From: Echria macrotheca
Taxonomy: Eukaryota; Ascomycota; Sordariomycetes; Sordariales; Schizotheciaceae
Reading direction: 5' to 3'
Length of the DNA stretch: 64,000 bases
Assembly: GCA_030411725.1 (NCBI GenBank)
Contig: MU839831.1
Span: 1,426,001 to 1,490,000 of the forward strand
Shown here: piece after piece, positions 23,137-33,753 of the stretch
Numbering within the stretch: position 1 is the stretch's first letter
Layout: the number at the start of each line of letters is the position of its first letter
Notes under the pieces: model-generated
Database searches by the model: none
Seen by the model: only the letters and a program-made list of their open reading frames with translations
What the model was told of the DNA's origin: nothing
Program-made: the position numbers and the translations under genes

Positions 23137-24120
23137 ATGGTTGTCTTACGGTTGTCTATCGTTTTGTCCCTGCTGTCCTGGCTGGCAGCAGCCCAGAAAT
23201 GCAAGATCGTCTTCGACGGCCGCGTCAGCTCCGACCTCGTCGCCGCCGACTTCGACAAGCCCAACGACATCTTTGACAACAAGTTCGTCCTGGGCAAGGG
23301 ACTTGCGTTTAGTGATGCGCTGCGTTTACTCCCTGCCGCTGCGGGTGGAATGGTATGTTCTCATCTTTTCTGTCTGGTTTTGCCCGTTTGGCCGAGACAC
23401 TGACTGAGATGGTAAAAAGTTTGACGTAGCCGCCGCCGCCGAACCGGCCGAGGTGCTGATCACGGACAACTCCATCTTCAACGACCAGGTCGCCTTCCGA
23501 CGCGCCGAGCTCATCCCCGCGAGCAACAATGGTGCCGACGCGAGCACGCAGGGCGTCAAGACGGTGCATTTCAGCGTGCTCAAGGACGGCGTGCGGCCGC
23601 TGAATCTGTCGCATGAGTACCAGCTTGCGTTTCTGGAGAGCCAGGATTTTAGTACCAACCAGTTCGTGCTCAAGACGGGCACTATTTTGGGTGGTGCGGG
23701 TGGTGCCGATCCGGATACGCTGCAGCTCTTTGGGAATGTGAATCAGGGGCAGGTGCTGTTCAGCACGGCTTTCCAGGATGGCGTGTTTCATAATTTTGCG
23801 TTGACCTTGGATTTTGAGAAGTTGTATGTGCTGCTCTCTGGGGCTTTTCTGATGAGGGGGGTGATGCTAATAGAGGATACAGGACGACGCAGGTTTTCTT
23901 CTCCCGCGCCAACGACGCGCTCAAGGCTGTTACCGATGTGCTCAAGAACGACATCAGCGGCCAGGGCCAGTTCCACTTTGGTGTGCTCAAGAAGCCGGTC
24001 GGTGGTGTGGGTGATATTACCAAAAATGGGTTCCAGGAGGCGGGGATTAATGAGGGTGTCATCTTTGGCGGCATCTTTGAGGAGGATAGCGCGGATGGGT
24101 GCGTCAGCTTGTCTCCTTAA
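23137..24120 (+). CDS. Secreted GH131 beta-glucanase
   Basis: Exons 23137-23352, 23420-23823 and 23883-24120 encode 285 residues with a signal peptide ending near LAAAQ. After it, KCKIVFDGRVSSD and the conserved FRRAEL, HFSVLKDGVRPLNLSHEYQL, QFHFGVLKKP and GVIFGGIFEEDS segments identify family GH131, a fungal-specific beta-jelly-roll fold. The founding member, from Podospora, acts on beta-1,3/1,6- and beta-1,4-glucans. An extracellular role in plant cell-wall degradation is therefore expected. There is no carbohydrate-binding module; the protein ends shortly after DGCVSLSP. The second intron was placed at GTATGT (23824) rather than three bases earlier because that donor is canonical; both keep the frame. 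The gene sits between two NACHT genes and next to the inverted-repeat element. Confidence 0.88.
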
Positions 24121-24644
24121 AGAAGCGGGAAAGGGGAAGATTGGGTATTTCGTATTCCGTATCTGCTGTAATCTAGTAATCTTTTTTTTTCCCTAATCCA
24201 AACTTTCTCGTCTCTTCTGCCGGGTTCTGCCCCCTGGAGATGTGTTGTGCGGCCCAAGAAGTCAAGCCTCGTACAAGTCACATCGGAGTATAGAAAAGCG
24301 ACATTTCCTTTGGTATCATGATTTGTGACAAAACATAGAGATGGATTTATATTTGTGTGAGGCATTAGGTATCCATTAGACTGTTACAAGTCCAGAAAGA
24401 GGTGCTGAATGTCCTGTCCGGGGCTGGGTTCTCAGAGGACCAGACCAGTCCTTGGCCTGCGTGTTTGTGAATTTTTGAGGCTGCTATCTTCAATATCCCA
24501 ATCTCTCCGTATGATGGTTAAGTTCTCAGAAATGAGGATGCATATCAACATCATGGTACTCATCAACGATACAGCAAATTTCCCATCCATGTCATGCCTA
24601 AATGTTATTCTAGCAAGCAAGTTGAAACTCGAAACCGGAGCTAT
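24121..24644. other. Intergenic between convergent GH131 and NACHT copy 2
   Basis: The 3' flanks of two convergent genes share this segment. No further gene or repeat is seen. Confidence 0.4.
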
Positions 24645-27518
24645 CTATGACGCTATCCGTACCTCAGGTATGCTATTCAAAAGCTGGAATATCTCGTCAA
24701 CCATGTCCTTTTCGTCATGCAGAGGCGTGAACGCCCGGTGATCAAAAGTGCTTAGAATGTCGACGGGCTTGACACCTCGCAAACCAGAGAACGCGTCAAG
24801 TGCCGTGCCTTCCTCCCAACTCTCAGCTTCATTGCTCCCAGTCTCATTGGGGTCGGCCCCTGCCTCAAGCAACTTCTGGGCCCCGTGTAAGTCTCGGCCT
24901 ACTACGGCGATCTGAAGTGGGGTGCATGGAAAGCCTTGTGCATTGGGATCAGCGCCCATTCCCAACAATATTCGCAACGGGCAGTCCTCATCACATGTTT
25001 CGTCCCTATTGTGTCGATGTCTTCCAATGTAGTGGACTAAGACGCTGGTGGGGTCGAATGCGTACGTAGGCCTGTGGTCAAGGAGAAAGCCCAGGGCGTC
25101 CGGGGCTTCCACTGCGAGGCATGGCATGATGGCGACTACCTCAAAGATGTTCCCCGAGAAGGTCTTGAAGTCTGCCATCCCCGTGTGTCTACACCAGATA
25201 GTCGAAAATATTTGCCCACGGAGTTGCGTGTGCCAAGCCAATGCTGACGAGCCGGTTAGTTTGAGGAATTCTGAGGCCAAGTCGACGCGTCCTAGCCAAA
25301 GCAGATAAGCCATTACGACTACCTTTGTGAAATCGTCGGATACGGCTTCCCTTGTGGAACCATCGGATCCCCTGAAATCGAGACATTCAAGTTCGCCGAG
25401 GAACTCATCGCAAAATTCGCGAAACTGGCCCAGTACATCGACGAGTTGGCACATATGCGACCTCCGCAGGTCTAAGAAGTCGTACACAAGAGACGGGCGA
25501 GCCTTGATCTTGTCGACGCAGATGACTCTAACGCAGCTTGCGAGTTGATAAACAGCAATTTCGGAAGCTATCGCGTTTCTCTCGTCGGTATCCTCGATAC
25601 GTGCCGTCAACTCGCCTAAGTCCACCACGGCCTCAAGTTCCGTCGAGTGTGTGAACAGCGCTGTAACTTCTTCGTCATATGGCGAATTCCCATCTCTGGA
25701 GAAAAGAGCTGACCGCCCAGTATGGGAGCGGCCAGACTCGAGATATTCTCGTACTGTATAGTGGGAAAGATTGACCTTGTGGCCTCCATACTTGCTCAGT
25801 GAGAATGACAGTAAGCAGCCGCAAGCCTCTCTCAGGATCTCGACATCAGTGACAAGGGGCTGATCGTCCACCACCTCCTTCCCGGTCATCAGGTAATATG
25901 TGTCGATCAAGATGTTACTCATGAGTGGTAAATCGGAATCCCATAACACGTTATGGAACATGGTCCACCACAGGCAGTGGCGTACCAGATCGACATCTTC
26001 GTCAGCGATGAGGGAGAAGATTCTCTCGTACGTCTCGTCCAGAGTCTGTGGCAGATTCTTGATGGCCTCTCGGACCATGTTCTGGTACCGTAAGCGGCGA
26101 AGAATATCCAGTTGGCAGACAGCCCAGCGAAACATTCCCTTGGCTCCTGATGAAAGCGCCTCTTCGACCTCGACACGGAAGGCTTCGGGCCATTTCTGGA
26201 AGAGGGAGTTGGACCGGAGAGTGGCTGCAATGAATTTTCTTATATCGTCCTTCACAAACTCATTCGACATTGATAGCGGGGTTGCTGCAATGCTGAGCAT
26301 TTCGCGTTCGATATCAGCGTATTCGCGGCTGGTCACCAGGAGCCGAATCTTGGTGAATCGAGTATCGCACTGGATTTTCTGAATAGCGTGAAGGAGCTTC
26401 TCCCGTGATTGGCTCTCATCGAGGGCGTCAATGACGATGAATGCTCGTTTGAATTGTTCAAGTATGGTCTCCAAATGCTGAAGAAGGTCGTCAGTGCTTG
26501 GTAGTCTGCGCAGCCGGTATGCTTCATATAACGGTTCCGGAACTCGGTTGGAAGCTCGACAAAGCTGACTGACGATCCACCGCAGAGCCGGCGTCGATTC
26601 ATCTTGGTTGCGTGCGTGGTAACAATAATAGTACGCGCAGACCGAGTTCCCGGAGTTGGGCTCCTTGATCGTCCGAATGATTTGCCGAATCGCATAAGAA
26701 GCCAGAACCGTTTTCCCTGCGCCGGGAATGCCATGAATCCAAAGACACCTCTGACTGTCTTTCGCGTCTATCCAGGTCTTCCACTCCGGAGTACGTGTGA
26801 TCCAATCGCCTGTACCCGCTTCGTAGTCGGCAACTGCCCGGTTGTGTAGTTCCGATGGGTTGTTTTGCTCAACCCATGTGCAAACGTCCGACGTTTCCGA
26901 GTCTATTCCGAATTACGTGCGTCAGCTCGATATCGGCCAAGGGCCAGGCTGGGAAGCAGTACCATTGAGCATGCGGCAGACCGCACCAAAGCCATTCTTG
27001 GATTCCTTGACATCGTGTCTGACGAGGTTAGGTATCTATCTCCAACTGTAAACTATTTTTGGAGGAAGGTCTTACAATGCTTCAGATGAGATGGCGAGAT
27101 TGATGGTTGCTTTGTGCTGTTGAACTTGGGCGAGGAGCACGCGGGCCTTTTCTTGTCGGAAGGGCCAGGCTAGCTGCCCCACGACCTGCTTCAGGCGCTT
27201 CCTACGGCTGGCACCCGCGGTCGTTTCTGAAGATGCTGGAAAGAGCGATTCTAACTCGGCCGCAGCCCTCCGGCACCCCTCGAGCGGACCTTCCTCGCCA
27301 CCCAAAATCTTGAGCATCGGGGAAGAGGAGCCATCGCAATCAATCAGGCACCTGAGGTTCTCGAGGAGCGCTTTCAAGGTAGAGGCTTCGATGAGAATAG
27401 ATCGGAGATCCTTGGGGTAGTCGTCAACCGCTTCGATATAGTAACGGCAAAGTTGGACAATGCGGTCGGTACATTGGACCACGGCGATGATACTCGCGAC
27501 AGCCGACACCGGGTCCAT
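24645..27518 (-). CDS. NACHT-ankyrin STAND protein (NLR-like), copy 2
   Basis: Deduced exons 27518-27076, 27018-26963 and 26902-24645 encode 918 residues. The start MDPVSAVASIIAVVQCTDRI is the classic opening of fungal NACHT proteins with a helical N-terminal signalling domain. Walker A GIPGAGKT is at about 223-230, followed by Walker B FIVIDALDE and VTSREY. The winged-helix mark VNLSHYTVREYLESG is present. The C-terminus holds two recognisable ankyrin repeats (CPLRILLGMGADPNA, AQKLLEAGADPNE). It is the same size, orientation and domain order as the gene about 6 kb to its left. Both have a 56-nt second exon with identical phases, so they are tandem paralogues. It lacks the third intron of that gene. 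Likely a cytosolic non-self or damage sensor; the trigger cannot be inferred from two ankyrin units. Confidence 0.87.
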
Positions 27519-28845
27519 TGTGGTTGCGATTGGCAATCGTTGTGTACAAGGCCGTCGCCAGAGAGAAAATTGGGAAAATTGGGAAAATCTGGGAGAGACG
27601 CAAATGGCGGGGACGACAAATTTGAGGAAATTCACGACCAGAAATGGCCAACCAGCTGCCTGATTGCTATGCGGGCTGTGCTACGATTGTGGCTGAGACT
27701 GTGCGGGTGCCTGACAGATGTATTCCGTTTAGGGAGGTAGGTACTTTCGCGCCAGCTCATGACCCGCTCCCTCATAGGTAAGCACCTGCACGCATGGTAA
27801 ACGCTAGAACAGAAAAGGGACAGGTAAGAATCGACACTGGCTCAGATGTAATTTGACAACATAGAAACAAAAGATTTCGAGACGCTTTTCGCTTCGTTTC
27901 GCCGCTGTTGGATGTTGAAGAATATAGGTACCTAGGCTTGCTAGGTACCTAGATAACGAATGCAACCATCCAACCAATCAGGGGCGTCGTAGCTCAGCGG
28001 TAGCTACCTAGGTACCTAAACTCTTATTCACGTCTCCCCGATAGTGTCCTTTATGTTCAGGTCACGGCTGGATGTTGAGTCTCGCAGTGCAATGGAGATA
28101 CCGGATGATGAATTCAAGGTCGCGGGACCGGACATTTTGTTTTGGTTGGCTGCCAGAGAAGATACCTACTTAAATCAGTTTATATTGTGCTTTGATACTT
28201 TGGTGATTTAGCTGTTGTCGTCTGCCTCGCATCCAACTGCACAGACTTATCCTTCAACCTGAAAACGAGTACTCGTTGATAATTCTGGTTGAAGTCAATA
28301 TGCGCTATCTGACAATTTCGCAACATAGCCGACTCATCGTCTCCTTCGCACCATCCTTTCCCACCCCCATCACCTCATCCTTTGCTTCTTTCGTCCTTCA
28401 GGACCGGGCTATTTTGCAATCTTCCTATCCAAAGTGAGGACGGTCATGACAAGAACACGACCAGCTTGGCAATGCTACAGTTCCGCCCAAGAGTCAATAG
28501 TGCATTTCAGTTCCTGGGATGCCCCGTCAGGTCGGCTCCACGCAAATTTGATACCAAGATCTCTCCCAGATATCCCGCCCGTGGACCCAAACCATTACCA
28601 AGCTGCAGCTCACTGCAACCATGTTCATGCCATGGAAATGGTGAATCCCATGGTTACATCCTGAAAATAGAACCGGGGAGATGGCCATACCGTATTCCAT
28701 CATGCCACCCTTTGGCGATGGGGACATCTCCATCTGGATGAAAATCCGCCTCACCGACATCAAGAGTCAAGCCCAGATCAATGTGATCAGAACAAATAAG
28801 ACATTACGACTATACACTCTACTCTTTTAATCCCAATAAACATCC
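27519..28845. other. Intergenic with TACCTAGGTA palindromes
   Basis: No gene. Palindromic TAGGTACCTAG units flank a short spacer at 27926-27952, and another lies at about 28003-28018 beside a GTAGCT...AGCTAC hairpin at about 27989. The left part includes the promoter of NACHT copy 2 and the right part the 3' flank of the FAD oxidase. Confidence 0.45.
27926..28018. repeat. Cluster of TACCTAGGTA-type palindromes
   Basis: TAGGTACCTAG and CTAGGTACCTA face each other around a five-base spacer, and GCTACCTAGGTACC follows 50 nt later. The same motif recurs between genes at about 18466 and 53333. Confidence 0.5.
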
Positions 28846-30702
28846 CTAGATCTTCTTGCAAAGCCTAGTCCCCTCCTCAATCTGCGTCCACGCCTCCGTC
28901 CCCGGCGTCGAGACCGCATAGAAAACGCCCTTGGGATCCCACTTCCGCCTCAGCCTCAACAGCTCAGGATAATTCGTCCCCCAAAACGCCGTCTGCCACT
29001 CCGGCTGGAACGGGTCCGCCTCGTTGACGTACGCCGCGCCCCTGGGCGCCGCGGCCCGCAGCGCACCGTCGACGACATACGTCAGCCGCTGCTGGGCCTC
29101 GGCCTTGTCGGCGAGCGGCGCATTGCCCGCAATCGGCACGACCGAGATGATCTTGTCGACGACATTCCGAAAAACGGGGTTGACGGCGCTCTTGGACCAC
29201 TGCGACTGCGGCAGGCCGCCGCCCGCGTTCCACATGTGTCCTACGAGGATCGCGCCCGAGGAGGTCATTGTCTTGAACGCGTCGACGATGGCGGTCGCGT
29301 TGGCGGCGTGGTCTTGCTTGCTGATGCTCCACCCGCCCGTCAGGGCCGAGCTGCCGGCCGCCTCGATCTCGAAGAGATCAAAGTACAGGTCGTAAAAGGT
29401 TGAGTATGTGCGGTTGCTCGTCGAGAATCCGACGCCGAGCGTGTTCAGGTCGTCGAACAGCGGCTGGATCAGCGTCTGCAGCTCGGCCTGCGTCTTGTTG
29501 ATGCCCACGAACGGCTGCACGTGCAGCATCGGCCCGAAGATCTCGTAGTACACGTACAGGCCGTTGTCGACCCAGTGCGTGGCGTAGCTGTGGAAGATGC
29601 GGATGGCCTCCCAGATCTGATTGATGTCCGAGGTGTGCGAGGTGTTGATGTCGAGGCTGACGGCCGCACTCGGCAAATCGGTAAAGGTCTTGTATGTCGC
29701 CTCGACGATCACGCCAAAGGACGCGGGGCCGCCACCCTTCAGGGCCCAGAACAGGTCGGGGTTGACGGCGGCGTTGGCGGTGCGCAGCCAGCCGTCGGCT
29801 GTGATCACCTTGAATTGCAGGGCCGTGTCGGCGAGGAAGCCCTCGCGGTTGGTCCAGGGACCGTGGCCGCCGCCTTGCACGAGACCACCGGCCACGCCAA
29901 CGGTGGCGCACTCGCCTGTGACCATGATCTTGGGCGGGTTGAGACCGTGGAGGTGCTGCAGGGCTGCCTTGGCCCGCACGCCAGCGCCCACGGTGATGGT
30001 CGAGCCGCTGTATCCGCCGGGGCCGTTCCACTTGTTGCTGGTCGAGATGCTCTGGAAGCTGTGCGTGTTGATCACGAGCGCACCCCAGCCGACGCTACGT
30101 CCGAGGAAATCGTGGCCGGTATTGCGGATGATCAGACGCAGGTTGTTGTCGCGCGCGAAGCTGATACCGGCCTGGATGTGGCCGATGGTCTTGGCCTGGA
30201 TGTACAGGACCGGGTAGTACCCGTTGGTGCAGCTGTCCGAGGGGTTTGTAGTCGGCCGGCAGGTGTCGTTGGTGAAGTAGGTCCAGAGGCCGGCGGTCGG
30301 GTGGTTGATCTGGTACTGCTCGTCTGCAAAGTTGGCCGTAACCTCGGCGCACTTGGCCGCATCGTACGTGTTGAGGTTGCCGAGCGGGCCCTGGAACGTG
30401 TTGTAGCACGACGCCGCCGGCGGGATGCTCACTCGCAAGTTGCCGCCAACCGTCAGGTTCAGGAGCTGCCACTTCCACTCTCCCGGCCAGCAGTAGTCAC
30501 CCGGCGCGCACTTGCACTGGTAGTTGGACCCCTGCCACGTCCGCTTGACCCAGGGGGTGAACCAGTCGAGGAAGGACGCGGTTGCGAGAGCATCCGACTG
30601 TGCTGACACCTCCTCGGGGAGTGGAAGTAGCTCATCGCTGGCCGAAACGCCGCTCGCGAGCAGGAAGGCCCCGCTCACGAGGGCGAAAATGCTGCTCTTC
30701 AT
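28846..30702 (-). CDS. Secreted BBE-type FAD-dependent oxidase 1
   Basis: An intronless gene of 618 residues starting at the true ATG at 30702 (MKSSIFALVSGAFLLASG, signal peptide). The upstream extension of the frame begins with TTG and was discarded. An FAD_binding_4 (PCMH) domain contains IIRNTGHDFLGRS, whose His is the usual covalent flavin attachment site. GECATVGVAGGLVQGGGHGP lies on the second FAD-contact strand. The C-terminal berberine-bridge (BBE) segment is YVNEADPFQPEWQTAFWG. This family oxidises alcohols, carbohydrates or alkaloid-like substrates with O2. Relatives of this length are often annotated as isoamyl alcohol oxidases, but the substrate is not decidable. The N-terminal region is rich in Cys (CKCAPGDYCW), fitting a secreted, disulfide-bonded enzyme. 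Confidence 0.9.
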   Translation of the reverse strand: MKSSIFALVSGAFLLASGVSASDELLPLPEEVSAQSDALATASFLDWFTPWVKRTWQGSNYQCKCAPGDYCWPGEWKWQLLNLTVGGNLRVSIPPAASCYNTFQGPLGNLNTYDAAKCAEVTANFADEQYQINHPTAGLWTYFTNDTCRPTTNPSDSCTNGYYPVLYIQAKTIGHIQAGISFARDNNLRLIIRNTGHDFLGRSVGWGALVINTHSFQSISTSNKWNGPGGYSGSTITVGAGVRAKAALQHLHGLNPPKIMVTGECATVGVAGGLVQGGGHGPWTNREGFLADTALQFKVITADGWLRTANAAVNPDLFWALKGGGPASFGVIVEATYKTFTDLPSAAVSLDINTSHTSDINQIWEAIRIFHSYATHWVDNGLYVYYEIFGPMLHVQPFVGINKTQAELQTLIQPLFDDLNTLGVGFSTSNRTYSTFYDLYFDLFEIEAAGSSALTGGWSISKQDHAANATAIVDAFKTMTSSGAILVGHMWNAGGGLPQSQWSKSAVNPVFRNVVDKIISVVPIAGNAPLADKAEAQQRLTYVVDGALRAAAPRGAAYVNEADPFQPEWQTAFWGTNYPELLRLRRKWDPKGVFYAVSTPGTEAWTQIEEGTRLCKKI

Positions 30703-32029
30703 GCTGGCGGATCTCAAGGAGAGAAAAAAACGAATGACAGGCCCGAGAACGAGGGGATCGGGTTGAGAGGAAGATCTCTGAACCGACGATCCGGAGCTGG
30801 GACGGTCCTATTTATGATCGGCTGCCACTCTCCCGTGTTCGCCGCCCATCACCGGGGAATTGGCGAGCAAGCGATGACATGGTGCCAAGGTTCCAATGGT
30901 TTCCCCATTTTTCTGGACCCCATAGGGCGATGAGACTTCAACGTCGTGGCGAGTATCCACGGCCAAATTGCACGGGACAAAGGGCTAGCCGGGATACGGA
31001 GTTAGCGCTGCTCCCTCTTGCTATACTTTCCGTTTATATACACTATAAATGGGGCTGCATGGCCTGTGTCCTGGCTTGTCTGTGACATCGTGCGAGATGG
31101 CATTGCTGGGACGGGCTTGCGTTGCAGTGGGCCAAGACGGTGTCCAGGCATCCGTCGATAGATACCTTGGCATGGGATTCCATCGTGGAGAACATGCGAT
31201 TTGTAGGGGCCGCGATGTCACGCAGGATGACATCTCGGTTTCCACGTGGCAGCGTGTTATGTTCGTGTCTGACGGCCGACAGTCGGTGTGAAGAGTGACT
31301 GTGACTTGATTCTGTGGATGTGTTCTAGCCGCTGTGGAGTTACACTCGCAAGCGAGCTTCCTTCCGAGAAGGGATAGTAGGAAAACATCGAGCAACCGAA
31401 TCGAATGCTGAAGTGCCAAGCTTTCTTTGTATGTGCAATTTAAAAATGTTTTAGCCTTCAATCCTACGGGTCATCGTACCGGTTCTGGAAAGCTTCCCTG
31501 GGATTGCCATCGCGTCATGACCTGTGCGCGGAGAAGGAAAATCGACGGTCGTGCTCAATTCGATATCGATGTCTGCCCCAGATGGATTGTGAGAAGTCAC
31601 CGGGAAGTCGTTGCCATCCCGTAGCGATGGTAGTTGCGACATAGTGCCAACGCCGACGCAACAACGACCAAGTTTAGGTGACGGTGCTTATGGACGCCAA
31701 GTGGACCACGCTAGGGTTTCCTTTACCCTTAACTGGTGCGTAATTTGTGGAAAACACCGGCGTCCAGTTCTGGCTCCACCGATGCCGTGTCCGCATCGCC
31801 GATCGGATACGAACCGGATGAGGGTTCCGCTCTAGGCCAGCCGGACCGTTTCAGATCACTCCTTTCCAGACTTCAACGACATGCGTCCAGCATAAACTGA
31901 CCAGAACTGTGTATTCAACCCCCCCGATCATAGTACCAAAAGGATCCAGACCGGCCTGGGTTACCGACACATTGTGATGTTCATTGCTAACAAAATCTCG
32001 ACGCCGAACGTGCACGCAGCACACGATGG
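30703..32029. other. Intergenic between FAD oxidase 1 and SDR
   Basis: No gene recognised. A minus-strand ATAAATA at about 30808-30814, some 105 nt upstream of the oxidase ATG, may be its TATA box. The right end is the 3' flank of the SDR gene. Confidence 0.4.
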
Positions 32030-32872
32030 TCACGAAATCTGAATCCCGCCATCCACGATATACGTCTGGGCCGTAATGTAATCGGCATCCTCGCTGGCCA
32101 GGAAGCCCACCAGCTTCGCAACGTCTTCCGGCACACTCATCCTCCCCAACATGATGTTCCTCCTCATCCCCTCGAATGCCTCGCCCTTCTTCAGGCCCAT
32201 CCTCTGAGCGATCCCCTCGTCGATGAGATCCCACATGGCCGTCCCAACGACACCCGGTGCATACGCATTCACCGTGATTTTATGCTGCGCCAGCTCGGTC
32301 GCCCAGGCATGACACATGCCGCGCACCGCCCATTTGGTCGTGCTGTAATGGCCTAGACCGGGAAACGGGCGGAACGCGGCCACGCTCGCAGCTGCGATCA
32401 GCTTCCCCGGCGAGCCCTGCTCAATCATCTGTCGGGCAGCCGCACGGAAGCAATTGTGAACGCCGCCAACGTTCACGGCAAGGAGGCGCTCGAAATCAGC
32501 AGGCGTGACGTCCAGCAGCGACTTGACCTGGCAAATGCCGGCATTGGCGATCATGGTCGACAGAGGACCGAGCTCGGTGACCGAGGCACGCACCAGGTCG
32601 TCGACGGCTTCGGGGGAAGTCACATCGGCGGCATGGCCGTAGGCACGGCCGCCCTGGTTTTTGATCTCGGTGACGGTCTCGTCGATTAGGGACTGGTTCG
32701 CGGGCACGTCGTTTACCGTCACGGCATAACCGTCTCGGGCTAGACGGAGCGAGACGGCCTTTCCGATGCCGCGGGAGCCACCGGTTACGATGGCGGTCCG
32801 TCTGACCGGAGCAGACGTTGAGAAGAGGCGAGCGGGTGAAGAGAGTACTGTTGTGGTGGCACGGCGAAACAT
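32030..32872 (-). CDS. Short-chain dehydrogenase/reductase, likely mitochondrial
   Basis: A single-exon protein of 280 residues. The first 27 residues are rich in Arg, Ser and Thr without acidic residues (MFRRATTTVLSSPARLFS), which looks like a mitochondrial presequence. The classical SDR core follows: cofactor loop TGGSRGIG, NAG after strand 4, a Ser in the AASVAAF strand and catalytic YSTTK. Asp at the end of beta-2 (VNDVPA) suggests NAD(H) preference. It ends ADYITAQTYIVDGGIQIS, as in acetoin/diacetyl reductases and 3-oxoacyl-ACP reductase-like enzymes. The substrate is not assignable. The gene is divergent from a Zn2Cys6 regulator 880 bp upstream, which could control it. Confidence 0.9.
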   Translation of the reverse strand: MFRRATTTVLSSPARLFSTSAPVRRTAIVTGGSRGIGKAVSLRLARDGYAVTVNDVPANQSLIDETVTEIKNQGGRAYGHAADVTSPEAVDDLVRASVTELGPLSTMIANAGICQVKSLLDVTPADFERLLAVNVGGVHNCFRAAARQMIEQGSPGKLIAAASVAAFRPFPGLGHYSTTKWAVRGMCHAWATELAQHKITVNAYAPGVVGTAMWDLIDEGIAQRMGLKKGEAFEGMRRNIMLGRMSVPEDVAKLVGFLASEDADYITAQTYIVDGGIQIS

Positions 32873-33753
32873 GATGGCCCTATTCCAGCGATACGTTCAA
32901 CAGGCTTCCTCGATGAGTGGGAGTGAGAGTTTGTCCCGGGAATCAACACACCGAACAGCGAACTCGTGGTTTATGAGGGGTCTCGGAACCTCTCAACCGG
33001 ATGCGGATGGATGCGGGGAACCAGCTCGCACCCAACAGGAATCCGGGGATCATCAGCGTCGCATCCTGCTCGGTATCGGTCTCTCACAAGATGCCGCTGG
33101 GGAGTTGTGACTTCGTCTGACATCAGCTGTTTCCATTCTCGATGCAGCCAGTTGACCGGACCTGGACAGATGCCAAGTTCTTAGGCTCATTACGGCCTGT
33201 GGTATTGGTGGGCGTGTCTTGTTTCGCTCGACGAATCACACGCAGGGGAAGCTGAAGCCCGACAACGGGGATAGGCACAAAGAAATGCACTCACGCGCTG
33301 CTTATCTCAGCTGCCTTCCGTCCGCGTGCCTTGGGGTACCTCGGAGCTCGTTGTAGTCTCGCAGTCTGACCACGCACCTTCACCGGTTCAGCATCAGATG
33401 GTTCTGGGTTGAGATTTCCGGCTCAGAAAACTGCGAAAAGTCTGCTGCGAGAAGTTCTTGCAGGAAGACACACGAAAATATTCTGACCAATCATCAAGCC
33501 CACCGGACCCAGATCCGACGGCTAGCTGCATACGCCACCTGCTTGATCCCCGACATCGAGTCGCGTGAACAGCCAATGGCACGCTCGAAATAGGAAAAAG
33601 CAACCACTCAGAACGGCGCAAGGACGCCAGAAGGAAGGTGCAACGCCCCGGGACCGAGCCACGGTGCGTCAGGAGGCGGGCGGGCACAGTGGCACACTGA
33701 ACGTCCCGAAGCCGGTCGGTTTGTCCAAGAGAATGTCGTAGTCCCGGGTCTCC
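32873..33753. other. Shared upstream region of the SDR and Zn2Cys6 genes
   Basis: A bidirectional promoter region of 880 bp. No gene, TATA box or strong inverted CGG...CCG pair was identified by eye. Confidence 0.4.

Noticed and set aside
18646..27518. HET-s-type prion-forming motif in the NACHT proteins
   Set aside because: The N-terminal regions of both proteins are helical STAND signalling domains. I see no amyloid-type repeat motif in them or in the short ORFs nearby.
27981..28053. tRNA-like start GGGGCGTCGTAGCTCAGCGG
   Set aside because: It resembles a tRNA 5' half, but the D-stem does not pair properly and no anticodon or T-arm follows. It is better explained as part of the GTAGCT hairpin and palindrome cluster.
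29521..30606. 361-residue plus-strand open frame
   Set aside because: Antisense to FAD oxidase 1, with the same shadow composition and no family features.
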